Origin: Mactromeris polynyma
Lineage: Eukaryota; Mollusca; Bivalvia; Venerida; Mactridae
Assembly (NCBI GenBank): GCA_032209605.1
Contig: JASFXZ010000056.1
Location: 310,001-374,000 of the forward strand
Length of the DNA: 64,000 nt
Direction of reading: 5' to 3'
The notes below the pieces were generated by a model, which was given only the letters and a program-made list of their open reading frames with translations, had not been told where the DNA came from and ran no database searches. Both the position numbers and the translations under genes were made by a program. The number at the start of each line of letters is the position of its first letter. Within the stretch, counting starts at the first letter, position 1. Shown piece by piece: positions 35,056 through 48,556 of this stretch.

Positions 35056-35128
35056 CTGCCATCTGAGCATGAAGTACATTTGGCAGGAAAAAGACTACAA
35101 AGGTTAATGCACGTCTGTTGCATGTCAT
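35056..35128 (-). CDS. Signal-peptide first exon of the TSP1-repeat gene
   Basis: The ATG at 35128 starts MTCNRRALTFVVFFLPNVLHA, a classical signal peptide (basic n-region, hydrophobic core, Ala-containing cleavage area), then QMA and a donor G|GTAACT at 35055. The 73-bp coding length leaves phase 1, the phase of every TSP1 exon downstream (33054-30464). The predicted product is a secreted or membrane-anchored protein with four or five TSP1 repeats. The 5' UTR was not delimited. Confidence 0.75.
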
Positions 35129-35559
35129 GCTTGTCAACCGTCACACCTGCAATATAGACTGTATTTTATTGGAGCATATGGACCTTAGGCACAGCGGATG
35201 CCATCTCGAACTAAGTACCATATACAGCAAACATTCAAATTTTCTATAAATCTTAAAAATAAATAATTATTACTATGGTAAAAACAACTACGAAGAAAAT
35301 GATATTTTTTAGACAATTTAATTGTTAAAATTTAAAATCCATAATTTCTAATTCCATTATTATACTGAATATGTTATGTCAACGTCTATAAAAGCGACAA
35401 TTTATGTTTATTATAACTCACGTGACTTATATACCATATATTTATTATGAGTCATACCGTACTATTACCCTGCAGTACGTTTTTTACCGGTTCAATATTA
35501 TATGATGATCAATTTGGGTTCGATAACAAAAAAGTACATCTGATTGCGTTTTGCCAGCA

Positions 35560-36850
35560 TTAAAGCAGATGATATGGCGATCTTTACTACTGATAAGCAA
35601 AGCTTACAGTCCCAGGTAGACAATTTATACGCATATTCAATAAAATGGGGTCTTAATATAAACATAAGTTAAACTCAGATTTTTTATTTTTAAGAAAGAA
35701 AACTTTGCATCCAGTCTGATTCATAAATAATGAACCTATTGAAATTGTTGATTCCTTTGTTTATCGTGGTATTAAGTTTTACTACAATGGTTCTATGAAA
35801 GAGGCAATTAACACACTAGCTGATCAAGCATTAAGAACAACAAACGGTCCGTACTCTATTTATTCTAGACTTTAATTGATATTAGTACGAACTTATATCT
35901 ATTTGAACGTATGGTTGAATCTATTCCTTTATATTGGTCGGAATTTCTAGGCAAGTATAAGACCGACATTCTGGATAGAATACAAAGTTAGTACCTTAAA
36001 AAGACTATAGGCGTAAAATTGTCTACCCCAAATATAGCAGTTTTACGTGAACAAGGAAAATATCCAATTTTAGGAGTAAGTAATGAAGGAAGTTAAATTT
36101 ATTGTGTAAACTATGAAACAGTCCCGGAACTTTATTATATAACATATATGGCTTAAACAACAACAACAACAATGTAAATCTGTCCAAAAACTCTTGGTGT
36201 TTGAAAATAAATATATACATTAATACAATTTGATTCTCATATTTAAAACAAAATGTTGCATTAAATTGCAATTACCAGGCTCTGTTTAAAAACATAATCA
36301 GAGACCAGTTCCAACAGGAATTGAGTACTAAATTACAACTTTACAAATTCACGATTTGTATTCACGAATTGACGATTTGAATGATACATTTACACATGTG
36401 TGCACTGTCAGAATACATCGAAGAATTTGTAACATGACATATTTCATTAAAACACCACTCGTTAAAACAAATATTTTATCTGTTTTGCATACAACTCTTC
36501 TATATTATGCTTCATCATTATGTGTTACATGTATCATTTTTATTGAGGTTCTAACAAGTGGTGTTGAGTAGTAGAGATACCTACTATGTAGTACATGTAA
36601 GTACTTTGTTTAATCAGAAAAGCACAATTAAACAGTTATTGATTCACATTTATTGTTACAAACTGTTTTAATTGGTTCAATTATTTAGTTTTAATAATGA
36701 TGTAGTTTTAAAAAGATTGACAATGTATCTACAAAGTGCTATTAAAGTACGTACTAATCTATTACGTTCTTTATTGGATGTTATACTTATAATGCTGTTT
36801 TTCATATTTATTCATATTGTATCACTGTCGTTTGTCATATGGATTGTAAT
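35560..36850 (+). pseudogene. LINE RT/C-terminal remnant
   Basis: Plus-strand frames give KADDMAIFTTDKQSLQSQVD (a mutated YADD box), SIKWGLNINIS, INNEPIEIVDSFVYRGIKF, EAINTLADQALRTTNG, LDRIQ and TIGVKLSTPN, in the order of a LINE RT palm-thumb and connection region. A weaker tail near 36650-36800 (LTMYLQSAIKVRTNLL) recalls the end of such ORFs. There are many stops. Confidence 0.7.
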
Positions 36851-37434
36851 ATTTCGTTTGATTTTGTTGTATCTATAAATGTATGGATAAATGTACATGT
36901 ACTTACTCTCATAGAGTATGTCAATATTATTATTGTAAATTGTATATATTGGATGACGAGTATTATATTTAAATCCAGATATTAATAAATCAATATGTGC
37001 TGTTCTGTTTTAAATGCAGTAAATCTACATTACAACAAATATGATTTTTCTGCAATCACATTGTTTAAATACATACTTATATCTGTTTGTAGCTAACGCT
37101 CCCTTGCTCTTAATTTGCTTATAATTCAAATATATGAGCTATAACCTATACAAACAAGTGTCTACAACTATATATTCAGTGGGCATTTATTTAAGAAAAT
37201 ACCACCTGCTAACGGATTTATAATAGATTATCACGAAAATTGTCTCGTTTGAACAACCATTTGTATGGAATTAGCGTACTTTTATACTTTTGTGCGAGAG
37301 CTTTGTGTTGAACTTGGCGGAATCTACAACTTGTATACAAGTTTCTACAACTTGTCTTCAACGAAAAAGGATATATTTCATGACTATCATCTGCATAAAG
37401 GTGTGTGTATGTGATTATAAACATGTCTGTATAA

Positions 37435-38760
37435 ATGGGTAAACACAGTCGATCAATGCCAAAGAAACGGACCAAGTCTGAGTCTTCTCCGATATCAACC
37501 GAACATATGCAATGTGATAAACGTATAGCCATTAATGACATTAAACCAAAATCAAAGTATGCAACAAACGTATATAAACGGATCACCACAGTATGGAAAT
37601 AGCGGTAACTATACCGTTCTACAAACACCGACTAATCAATCTACATATATGAACTCTTTATTACCTAATCAAGACTTTATTAAAATTATCTTGTTATGAT
37701 ATACCAATATTTGTGAAAAGTGGCATTCAAGTAGGTCGAATATTAATATCCCAGGCTATATTCTTCACCGAGTGTTTAAGACAAAATCGAGTAAAATGGC
37801 CAAACGATTTATAATAATTGTGTATTTTAGAGAAAATCTTAACAGCTGAATACAGGCGATTAAAGTATTTCGTAACTGTTTTATGTGGTTTAAACTAAAT
37901 TGTGGGCAATCAAGTGTAGAGAAAAGTATAAATTTTGTGCGTGCTACATTCCACCTGAAGGTTTGACTTAATTTACAAATATTAGTTTTTGCTTGTATGA
38001 GTGTGACTTTTTTTATGTGTTGATAGTGTGATGGGTGATGTTTATTTGATAATTGATTTAAATTGTACAATAAGAAATGTATGTGATTCTGTTGACAATA
38101 TTGACTTGAGAGATATCTCATTTTACTGGAAAGAACAGCCAATTGTATCCCATTTAAAAATTCTCATGATACGACTTTAAATCCAATTGGTAGAAAATTT
38201 ATATATCTATGTAAGAAACATTAACTGTCTGTTGTCAACGGAAGATTAGACGAAGGTAGTTGTACGTATTATTGTAAACATAGAAATCGAATGTGCTGTA
38301 GCACGGTTGATTATTTTATCACAATTTATTGAAATTTTGAGTATATCACAGATTTTAGGGTACATACAATAATTGCATATTCTGATCATTGCCGAACTAC
38401 TTTTAAAATCGCATGCCGAATCGAGGTATCTAAACAAAATATGAATAGCAAAATGTCATTTGAACTGGTCATATGGGATCAAAACAGACTGAAGCTATTG
38501 CGCTAAACGATATTGTTTTCAAGTCAAACTCAGTTAAACGAAACAGCTTCTAAAAATCAAACACCTCCAGTATATAATGTTCTATTAACTATGAACAATA
38601 TTCAAATTGAGCCATCAGATGTCGTCCCTATTTTAAAGTATTTATCTACTGCGAAGCCTGTAGATCCAGATTTAAATAACACTCGTATTCTTAAAGAATT
38701 ACAATAAACGATATCCCGATTCGTGGAAATTAGCTAATGTCTGTACGAGTGTAAACCAAT
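37435..38760 (+). pseudogene. LINE fragments: ORF1 start and early RT region
   Basis: About 37435-37720 reads MGKHSRSMPKKRTKSESSP and, in a shifted frame, NGSPQYGNSGNYTVLQTPT, resembling the low-complexity head of mollusc LINE ORF1. About 38480-38740 reads PPVYNVLLTMNNIQIEPSDV, LKYLSTAKPVDPDLNNTRIL and WKLANV, the segment just before RT motif 1 in CR1/L2-like LINEs. Between them (37730-38470) nothing is recognised. This is probably one element with a large deletion. Confidence 0.5.
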
Positions 38761-39199
38761 AAACTGTTTGATTTTCTGCCAGAACATACGAGGGTTACCA
38801 ATGGCATTATTCAAACTCGAGGACATGTTAAATTCAAACTGCCTCTTTTTATCTTTACAAGCATTCTTGTATTGAGCCTTAGCAATAAGTTATGAATTAA
38901 GATCCTTGGCAAACCTGGTTTCCCTATACATTTGCAACTAACTATTCGCAATCCTTTTCAAAGCTTTACATTCTTGTTCATAATAAGTTTTGTTAGAATG
39001 AACATTTCGTTTATGAGGACGTTTAGTTGAACAAAATTCATTACTAACATATAGTATACACTTTTGAAATTATATTACAATAGTGTTAACATCAACATTC
39101 ACAGTTTCCAACATATGGTCAAGATTAGAAAATTCACCATTTAAAATACTTTCCTGCAAAATAGTTTGATACTTTTCACAATTATCCCTATTGATATGT

Positions 39200-41200
39200 A
39201 TTTTGTATCAGGATTATTCAATGTGTTATCACTTAGATGATCACTATTCAACAATGGTCTATCTAATGTTAGTATAATTGGCATATGATCACTTTCCGGA
39301 CTTCAACCTTCATATCTTTAAAAATTGAACACATTCTATTGCTACATATGAAATAATCGATCACACTAGATCCAACTGCACTATGGTAGGTATATTTCCC
39401 CAGCATCCTTATTCATGCCAATGCGGCCATCAACTATACAGAAGAAGTTCGCAATACACAAATTTATCAAGGAACGACCATAACTATTGACATGTTTGTC
39501 CTTAGAACATCTATCGCTTAATGATTCAGGTTCAAACAAACCGTTATACTGCTCTAGCTCTGGTATATTATTTTCAAGCGAAATAGAATCGTTCAACGTA
39601 CCGGTTTTAGCATTTAAATCACCACTTATCAAGAGTTCATACAAGTTAGGATTAATAATATTACTACTTAACAACTGGTCTAGTTCTTCTAATGCATTCA
39701 TATTAAATGGTATTATACACAGGTGATTGAGCTGGAGGATTATACATGTTAACAAACAAGACATCTTTATCAGTGTTAAGGAGACATTTATCAAGTAATA
39801 AAACAACACTAAAATTATAGTCGTGACACACTCTGCAAATATAGTTCGAGTACAAATCCTTGACAAAAACAACAACACCACCCATGTTTCTGCCTGATGC
39901 GTTGGATTGCTTAGCACTACATATGTAACTGGTATAAACAGTCTTAAAGTCACCTATATAGTCATCGTTGGTATACCAAGTCTCTTGAATACAAATATCA
40001 TCAAAATGTCTTAAGTAGTTCATGAAGTCAAAGTTACTAAGTTTGTCATACAGTTTATGTGATACTTGGACCCCCCCCCTCCCCTATGCGTTGGCTGCAT
40101 CCTCATGGGAAGTTGTTTCCATGTCCTGAACCGGGTGTTCAAAAGTACGTCGGTGAGCTTGGTGAAATACACGGGTACGGAAACGACCTGTGTCAGTAGT
40201 ATCATCGTCATCTAGGACAACAAGCTTGCCCTTTGAGAAATACCCACGACGATCAAGTTGCTGCCTCTCTTGAAATGTGAGATCGTTGGCAATACGAATA
40301 CCTTGACTTCTAAGTTTGTGTCTGAATTTAAAAAGGAAGAACTTATACATCCGCGCATTTGAATTTCACCAGGATCATTCTTGGTCGGTTATTACCAGAG
40401 AATTTGCCCATGCGCTTGGCAAACAAGATACTGCTGTCGAAATTGTAGCCTTGACCAATGGTTTCCTCAGATGTAGCACTGTCGGGTAGATTAGAGATAG
40501 GTTGCTCGTTGAGTATCTCATCTTCCATGTCTGGAGTTTCTCAAGCTGTAGCACTGACGGGTAGATTAGAGACAAGTTGCTTAGTCTGGTTGGGTGTCTC
40601 ATCTTCCATGTCTGGTACACCGAAAATACGCAAATTACTCTTGCGTAGCTCACGGTCCATCATATTCATTTGGCTCAACATATTTTCAATGCAATGCAAT
40701 TTGCCTTAACTTCATCATTTATTGCAAGTACTCCAATATCACGTTCTAACACAGCAGACGTACGTTCAATTCCATCCACCTTTGATTTGATAGATTTCAA
40801 TTCATTTTCTAAAACCGACTGTTTCTAATCAAACTTCTTCACGTTGATTTTGATTGTTCCAATATCAAATTGTACACCTGAGAGATCGCTTCTAACACTG
40901 GTTATATCATTCCTTAGTTCTGATATTTCTGATGATGTTTTTTTCATTGGCATTCTCAATCGCTTTAAGAATTAATCAGTCTCTTGTGTCGGTCCTGGAT
41001 TTAGTTCAATGTCCGATGCTAGCAACAATAGCCTGCTGTGGTATAAACCATAGAGGCAGTGTACACAAGTGTCTGTTTGGCCAAATGATATATTGAACAT
41101 TCCATTAGATTGTCCGATAAGGCGTATGTATTGACAAATGCATATCGTGATGCAAGCAATCCATACACACAGTTTGGGAGCACCAGAATAAATCAAGATA
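39200..41200 (-). pseudogene. LINE ORF1 and endonuclease remnant with 2A-like start
   Basis: In minus-strand order: a Cys-rich head ending LLLLASDIELNPGP (40990-41030), a coiled-coil segment with stops (about 40970-40700), an ORF1 body repeating DMEDE...SNLP.SAT (40650-40450), RPRMILVKFKCADVYKFFLF and RTRVFHQAHRRTF (40420-40085), then an APE endonuclease: DDICIQETWYTNDDY, SNASGRNMGGVVVFV, LFVNMYNPP (40023-39703), SGDLNAKTG and VIDYFICSNR (39640-39340). This is the gene order of CR1/L2-like LINEs. Frameshifts and stops interrupt it and no RT follows on this strand. Confidence 0.8.
40990..41013 (-). other. 2A-like translational recoding motif (DIELNPGP)
   Basis: The eight codons fit the D(V/I)ExNPGP core at which ribosomes release the upstream peptide between Gly and Pro and then continue. 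It is preceded by a short hydrophobic LLLLA. 2A-like motifs near the ORF1 start are known from some non-LTR retrotransposons of invertebrates. Here the ORF ends six codons later (TQETD, stop), so this copy is decayed. Confidence 0.75.
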
Positions 41201-41209
41201 AAATGAAAG

Positions 41210-43940
41210 TCCTCAAGTGAACATCAGTTGTTGTGAAGTAGGGTGTTCACACATTGAATGAAAGTCACATTTAAATCATTATTATTCCAATTTAACTTGT
41301 AATAACTCATTTGTTTAACAATAAGTCAGCTATATATTGAGAGAGTTTAAAACATGTCTTAACAGGTAGACAGCCACTAGCCATATAAATATATAATATA
41401 CTTGTGTAAATACATTTAAATATCTAATTTTCATACCAGTATGGTGTCATTTTCACGATTGATTTGTGATATTTTGTGTTGTATATATGTTCATGCTTTT
41501 TGTTGCCATAGGCAAATATGTTTGCCGATAAGCAATACAGATTCATTTGTATGTGGTTTGTTCAATCGATACAGTGTTAAACCACTGCATGAAATTCTGT
41601 ATTGAATTTGAGTTTATATAAATTTATAATTAATCTATAATGCAATGTTGCAAGAAATAATAACATCTTTATTTCATCAACTATATAGATATGCTGGTGA
41701 ATCTTTGTTCTCAAAATGTGTAAAGTATTTATACAGCTGATTGATCGTACAACAAAAACATACATTTAAATACAGTCAAATTGTTAAACTATCGTTCTCG
41801 GATTTTCGTTTCTTTTAATGATACTCGCTACTGGATGTAATTTATATTTCTCATCAAACGGAAACAATTTCACTTACTCTTGCTAGCTTGATAAAATTTA
41901 CACCCATGCATTTAAATTTTGATTGTAACTTATTGAAGGGAACGTTTATCAAATAACAGGCCTTGTTAATATCAATTGTCTCTGCTTCCTGCCAACACTA
42001 CGTTATACGCGTTTGTGAGATAAATATGCATACAGAAGACATTTGTGATTTGGCAAGATTATACAACACAATGATAATCTATTAGAATTACGAATGTTTT
42101 AAAGTGAATAAAACATAGTTTAACAAGACTAAATTTAAATTATCGCTTTGAAGTATTTCTGACATTTGATCAACTATTTAATCTGGATGTAGTATTATTA
42201 CATGTGAATTTTATGTATGAATGGATGTTTCGACGTACTTTCATGTATTTGCTGCCAAATATTGGTTTCTTTTATTTTTGTATTCACTTTGTGATGAAAT
42301 ACCATTATAAACGTAAAAGTAATTAGTATACCGTACGCAAAAAGATAATAATTTTGAAGAATATGTGTTACCGTAAGAACTTTGTTATCATTCACAAACA
42401 ATGTAAGACTGAAACACAGATTAAGACTTCAATATTCCAATCGTTTTTAGACTTGCGGTCGCAGGCCGGCAGTCTTTAGTACCGCAAATACAAAACAAGC
42501 ATCGAAAGATCTACTTTATCGACACGTCCAATTGCACCGTTCATGCGCATTTTAATGTCTACTGTAAACACGGTAAGAATTGCGGTGATCACTAATTTGG
42601 ACGGAGGTCAAACAGGCCTTTTAATCGTAAACACTTGTTATTCATTCTAAACGAATGACAATTTGTTTGAATAATTGTTATTATTACCTCTACATTTTAT
42701 ACAGTTTTATAAGAATATACCTTGATAACAGCGTTGGAGCAAAAAGAACATTTTAGATTTTAAAGTCGAAGTCTTAGTTTCAGTCTCAAACAAAGTTTTG
42801 ATATATATGTCATGTTATATAACATCTTTTGAGATGATTGTGCATGTATTGTCAAGTCTTGTCAAATTACCTTTTATGAAATGATTTCAAAGTATGTTTT
42901 CTTCATAACGTTTCTTACATAGTTTTAGAATATTTCGCACTGAACATTTTCTCTTACAAGGTACCACGATTTTTTGCTCAATTTATCAGTGAACGTTCTT
43001 GGATATTTCATCTTTTTATCTTAGAACGTTCTAATAAATATTTTGGTTAGAGAACGATCTCAGATTTTTCTGTCAATTTCTCATAGAATGTTCTATGGTA
43101 CTGCATGTTAATGCGTTTTGCAAATGAAATGATGTGTTATTTTATTACAAATATCATTGCCAGAAATCCCAAGCCAATAGCTGGCTTTTTGATGAAATTG
43201 ACGCTCTCGGCGGTATCGATTTGTCAGTCCGCCTCAATTTGTGGCTATAGAAATATGGAGTATACGTTTTTTTAGATTATCATAATTTTTTTGTTATTTA
43301 ATTCACATATGAGCACAAACGTCAATGTTTCGTTTTTAAAATGATATACATTAGTTTATGATTGATTATTATCTCCATGCTTCCCTGTTTGATTTAAACT
43401 GTTACTATTGCTCCTTATATCTATAACTGAAAAACACACGAAAAACTGTGATTTTAAAAATATATTTTTCGATATATATTTAAAGTATTTATATTTAAAG
43501 TACAATATTTATCACATATGTGCACAAACTACTATATATATATACTTTAATTTGTTGTTGTTTTTTTTAAATTTAAATGAAATGTGATTTTCATGCTTCC
43601 CTGATTGATTTAATTTAGCAATGTATTTGAAAAAAAATGAAAATAATGTCTCCGGTAAGCAACGGTGAATACAGTAATACTTTTAAAGGTATAATTGTCG
43701 GGTAAAGTAAATTTGTGGTTAATAGGTACTCAGAACTTTACAATTTGTTTCTTCTTTTGAAATATTTTTATTTGTTTTCTTGTTTTATATTTTTCTTTTT
43801 TTTTCTTTTTTTACGTAGTATAAAAGATGTGAAGATGTTTAACAATTACTTTATTCTTTAATCTTGGATCATAAAGAAGTCAGTCACACGTTTTTAAAAC
43901 TGTGAAATGTTGACAATAGACTGAATATAACGGTTAATTG
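41210..43940. other. No gene recognised
   Basis: Long AT-rich stretch with only short chance open frames. The one notable cluster is listed at 42990-43095. Confidence 0.5.
42990..43095. promoter_or_regulatory. Cluster of heat-shock-element-like inverted motifs (tentative)
   Basis: GAACGTTC (42991), GAACGTTC (43024), GAACGATC (43052) and GAATGTTC (43086) fit or nearly fit GAAnnTTC, about 30 bp apart. No promoter or gene is recognised beside them, and they may be a diverged tandem repeat instead. Confidence 0.2.
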
Positions 43941-43949
43941 AGAAGACAA

Positions 43950-45262
43950 TTCAATTCAATTCAAATCCGTGTATTAGACATAACCTTTACAGATCATTGC
44001 CCTCTACTGGGCGGAAATGTTTAACAGAGAAGAACATGTACATATAAACAATACATACAAATACATGATATGGAGAGATATGACAACATTTTCCATAAGC
44101 AGTACTATAGTTGTTTTACAGTACATGTACTGTATATACAAGTTATGAATATTTTATCTATATAAGACAATAACATGAACGTAACAAAGGTTAACATACA
44201 GAGAGTATAATAGTACATGGAGATTAGACAACATATAACATATTTAACTAGAATAAGCTTGTGAATAGAACTTACATTGAACAAAGATTAAAGATAATGA
44301 AGGTCATTTTAACACAACACGCTCTAAATTTGCTGAATAAACAAATGATTAACACACTATTATTTTGAGAATTCATTAAAGATATGAATTTGTTGATTGA
44401 CGGCCATCTTTGATAGTATTTAGGTAAATATTTTGTTCTTAGCTCATGGTATTTAGGACAAACCAGGACAAAGTGATACTCATTTTTAACTTGATTCAAA
44501 TTACATTGGGAACATATACGCAGTTTTTTTTCAATATTTTTATACCTCCCTTATTCAATATGAAGTTTATGCGCAGAGCATCTTAGTCTTGTTAACGCTA
44601 TCCTATGATTATCATTTAAGATATTTTTCTGTATTAAATTTGTTTTTGAAATTTTTATAATTTCGAAGAATTGTTAATATCCGAAAACCAATTTTGGATA
44701 AACTGATCTTTAATTCTTTCAATAATGCAATTTAATTGAACATTACTGACTTGTTGACAATCCCATATATGATTAAATCCTAGTTCTGATAACAAAGTTT
44801 TTATTTTGAAAATCCAAGAAAATGTATTGGGTACATTTCCTTCATCGTTAATTTGGTTTTTGTAGACCTTAAATAGTAATGTATCAACAGAATTTAATAT
44901 TTTAGCCCAATATTTAAGCATTCTTAGTTTCCTATATACAATTAATGGGAATAAACACCATAAACAGCGTTATTTGCAGTTTGTGTTCTCACACCAAGAA
45001 CTTGTTTAATGAATTTTACATGAACTCTTTCAATATCAGGAGCTGTGTCCCCACATCTCTGAACCATAATTAAGAATCGGCACTACCATAGAATCAAATA
45101 AAAAAAAAATTCTGAAATTTGCATAGGCATGATATCAAATAGTGAACTTAAGGAAAAAAGAGCTTTCATAGCTTGTTTTGAAAGTGCCTTTTGAGTTTTA
45201 TAAAAACAACCATTAAACGATAATGTAACCCCTAAATAACTAAATGTATCTACATTTTGTAG
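43950..45262 (-). pseudogene. LINE RT C-terminal fragment
   Basis: The minus strand gives LQNVDTFSYLGVTLSFNG, QALSKQAMKALFSL-like, PILNYGSEMWG, DIERVHVKFIKQVLGV, LKYWAKILNSVDTLLFK, IKDQFIQNWFSDINNSSKL and EYHFVLVCPKYHELR, the thumb/connection region and terminal Cys-containing motif of a CR1/L2-type LINE. The 3' end carries a TTGAA repeat ((-) strand) at about 43950-43970. It is 5'-truncated with several stops. Confidence 0.8.
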
Positions 45263-46339
45263 TTTACTTCAAAAAAAGATTAAGAAAGAATAAATGAAAA
45301 GGATTTGTCGGGAAATAATTACATGTATGTTGATGACGTCCTTTTGAACGATTTTTGTTATGTTTCTTCCTATAATAATTTCGAATGCACTATATATTGC
45401 GGTGTACGCGTGATCGGTATCCAACAGAGCGCGCGCATCATGATATCTGATTGACGTGATCAAGCCGGATGCAGCGATTATATGAGCTGTTAATTAACAA
45501 ATTTGGGGAAAATGTGACATTTTATAGTATAGCCTTGAAATGAAATGTTGGTGTGGTTTATTATAGATTGACTATTTAATCTATAAAGATGTGAAATTTA
45601 AAACAGTATAACTCGAATACAATAAATATATTTTTTATAAAGATAGTGTTTAACTTTAGTCAGTGTCATTGTAATTTCTGTTTAAAAAAGACAAATGTAT
45701 CTTTGCGATGCAAAGTATGAATGGTTTTCAAACTCTCTTTTAAGTTCCTTTTTAAAATATAAGGAGTTATATAAAAAAATGACAATAATTGAAAGTCATT
45801 TTGTGAAATGAAATCCAATCTGGGTGGTTTCAAACCACCAGATAGATATCAACGAAACAAGAAAAAAAATTACGCCGCTTTAACAAGTTATATGAACTGT
45901 AAAGTAAAAGAAAGAAGATAACTTTTACCGTAGTAAACTTTTCGAAAGGTACAAAACGGTCATTTTTGTTTGTATGTAAAAACCTTAAATATACTTCATT
46001 TGAACTTCTTGTGTTAATTTTATTTGAATATAGTTTTAAACATCATACATACTGACATAAAAGAGAAAAAGTAACGCCGCCTTAATTCTACACTGACGTA
46101 AGTGGCATTTTATTAGTTTTGAAAAATAAACGTTTAAAGATTGAAGAGTCAATAACTTTTTCGTCTTAAGTCTTTGTGGAATTGGAGTTTTTAGTCTATT
46201 TAGAACAGTTCTACAGGGTAACAAATCTCAACATTAAAAGCGCTAGGAGAGAATCAAAATGATACCAAAATGATAGCTAACACTCAATATTGCCAAAAAA
46301 ATACTTAGGTGCCTCTGGAATTAAGCCGACGATAAATAG

Positions 46340-46660
46340 CTTCAGGGAATGTCATATATAAAGATTGTGCCTCTCCGCACAGACCTCCGGGACTACAACA
46401 ATCCATAACATATAAGGCAATTGAGGAGGTTAAAGGCACCTATACGGGAATAATGCACACACATAATAAAAGAAACTTCAGACAGAGAATTTTGAAAAAA
46501 AAACATATTCCTCAACACGAATTTAAGTCTACTCACCTTCCAGTCACTGAGAGATGGATGACAACTAAAGCACATTCAATTTGTCTAGTTACCGCTTCTA
46601 TTTTACATTAAAGGAAGCAATGCTCACAAATTCTTATCACGATCTCCCCACATCTAAAAC
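46340..46660 (+). repeat. R1 repeat copy in block 2
   Basis: Matches 8065-8390 and 4673-4905 (CAGGGAATGTCATATATAAA ... GCAATTGAGGAGGTTAAAGG). A short ATTGAC tandem lies at about 46733-46757. Confidence 0.8.
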
Positions 46661-46789
46661 TGTGGCTCTAGCCGTTTATGAATTATACTGCGGCTTTTGG
46701 CATTGATGAATGTTATACTGTGGCTTTTGGCATTGACATTGACATTGACATTGATTATTTTGCCCACATTTTTCTCTATACGTCACATT

Positions 46790-47110
46790 TTCCAATTTCT
46801 CTGCGTGATCATTTTATACACATATCCTTATTTTCTTTGCACGACGAATATTCTTATATCTTTACTAGACCCATATGTCCATATCGCAACCAGACACACA
46901 TCCCCCTATCTCCACTTCACGTCTTGATCCAATTCTCCGGAAGACCCATGCTGTCATATTTTTCTGCTTATCACATTTTCTCATATCTCTACGCTGCACA
47001 TATTCCTACATCCCTACATACACATATTCCTATATCTGTACAGACACAATGTCATATTCCCAAATTTTTATCTACCACACACATAATCCCTATCACTACC
47101 ATAGCAATGT
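46790..47110. repeat. Diverged ~24-25 bp minisatellite, block copy 2
   Basis: Counterpart of 8540-8830. Open frames across it are repeat artefacts. Confidence 0.6.
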
Positions 47111-47299
47111 TCTTTTTTTATTTATTTATTTATTCTTTTAACTTTATTCAGTACCCTCACATTAATGTTGACAATTACAGATAGTGTGCACATTGAATAA
47201 AACAGTATAACATGGACGTTTATGACATTATATAGTTCATTTCACTAGTATGTGTATTGTTCTATACTTAAATGTCTTTTTTTTATGACGAACAAAAAA

Positions 47300-48220
47300 T
47301 TAAAGGTGGGGAACAATCCGAATCCTTGTGAGCTAGAATATGTAGATAATAACCTAAACAATCATATGTTTTATTTTACTTTCTGTGTTTGGCATTATCA
47401 TGTATTACAGTATCAGGTTATATAATAAATTTGTTTCATTTTGTATCAAATACTTCTAGCTTTTCTTTTTGAGCTGCTATCATTCTTTGGATACAAATAC
47501 GTCGAAATAGATAAGGTTTAGACAGTTCCATTTCTTGTACTTTTTTGTTATAATAGAATAACATTAGAAGAAAGTTTATCATATTTCTTTTTATTGTCAT
47601 TGTTTTACTGAACCTAGTGATATTATTCTGTAGCTAAGCATATGTATTTGGATATTTTTGGTTTTGAGAAATTATTGTTTATTAAACCAGAATTTGGCAT
47701 TCCTAAAAAAGATGCAACTGTGCTTTTGGTATCAATGAACTTAAATCACTCTTAGACTTGTAAGTTTACATTTATACAGATAATCATTATTTTAACTTAT
47801 TTTCATCACTTATTTATATTGAAATTTTCTTAGTTTGGTATCTTTAGTGCAGTTGATTGGTATTGATAATTCATATCTCCATGTGATATGTTCCCCTAGG
47901 AATTCTGAGTCCCATTTCTCAAGAGTTTTTTTGTTTGTGATTTTTAATTTGATGTGTATGTCATATAACAATTTGTTCGCTTAATGGCTTGTTTTACTTG
48001 ATCTACAAGATATTCAGTCCCATGAACTGAGGTAATTTCCTCTTCCGTTAATTGTTTCCCCCATTTGTATCGATTACTTTAATTAAGGATAAATATTTAA
48101 GACAATCACCATTTTCAATGGTATATTCATTGTGCATTTGTTCAAAAGTTAAGAAATCTTTAGTTTCGTAGTCAAAAAGATGTTCGATGTATTACACATC
48201 TCTTTCCTACAAATGTTTAT
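47300..48220 (-). pseudogene. L1/Tx1-like LINE C-terminal fragment, copy 2
   Basis: Counterpart of 9030-9965, with the same KDTKLRKF and VDQVKQAIKRTN-like peptides on the minus strand and similar breaks. Confidence 0.5.
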
Positions 48221-48556
48221 ATAGAAACACAATATCTTTTGTCTGTTTTATGTTTCAGTTAGTCCATATAGATTGTTGAGTAAAGTTGCTTATTGAATAT
48301 TTATATTTTTATTCTACACTGTGTTAAGAACGATTTGTTGTTACAACAGTTTTAAATGGAAACAGTTGTCTGTCACCGTAGACAAGAGTAGATACCTATT
48401 TGTTATTAAGGGCCCCTTGTTACGCATTGATAAAACTGCGAAAAAATACACGGCAAATAACATTTAATTATTACGATCTATGCCCGTACTTCGTAATTAA
48501 AAAACAACACTTAATGTTCGGTCTTCGGAGATTTAAGTTGAATTAACGATTGTACA

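Noticed and set aside
37218..37628. 136-codon minus-strand ORF
   Set aside because: It lies antisense to the LINE ORF1-like MGKHSRSMPKKRTK segment and shows no domain of its own.
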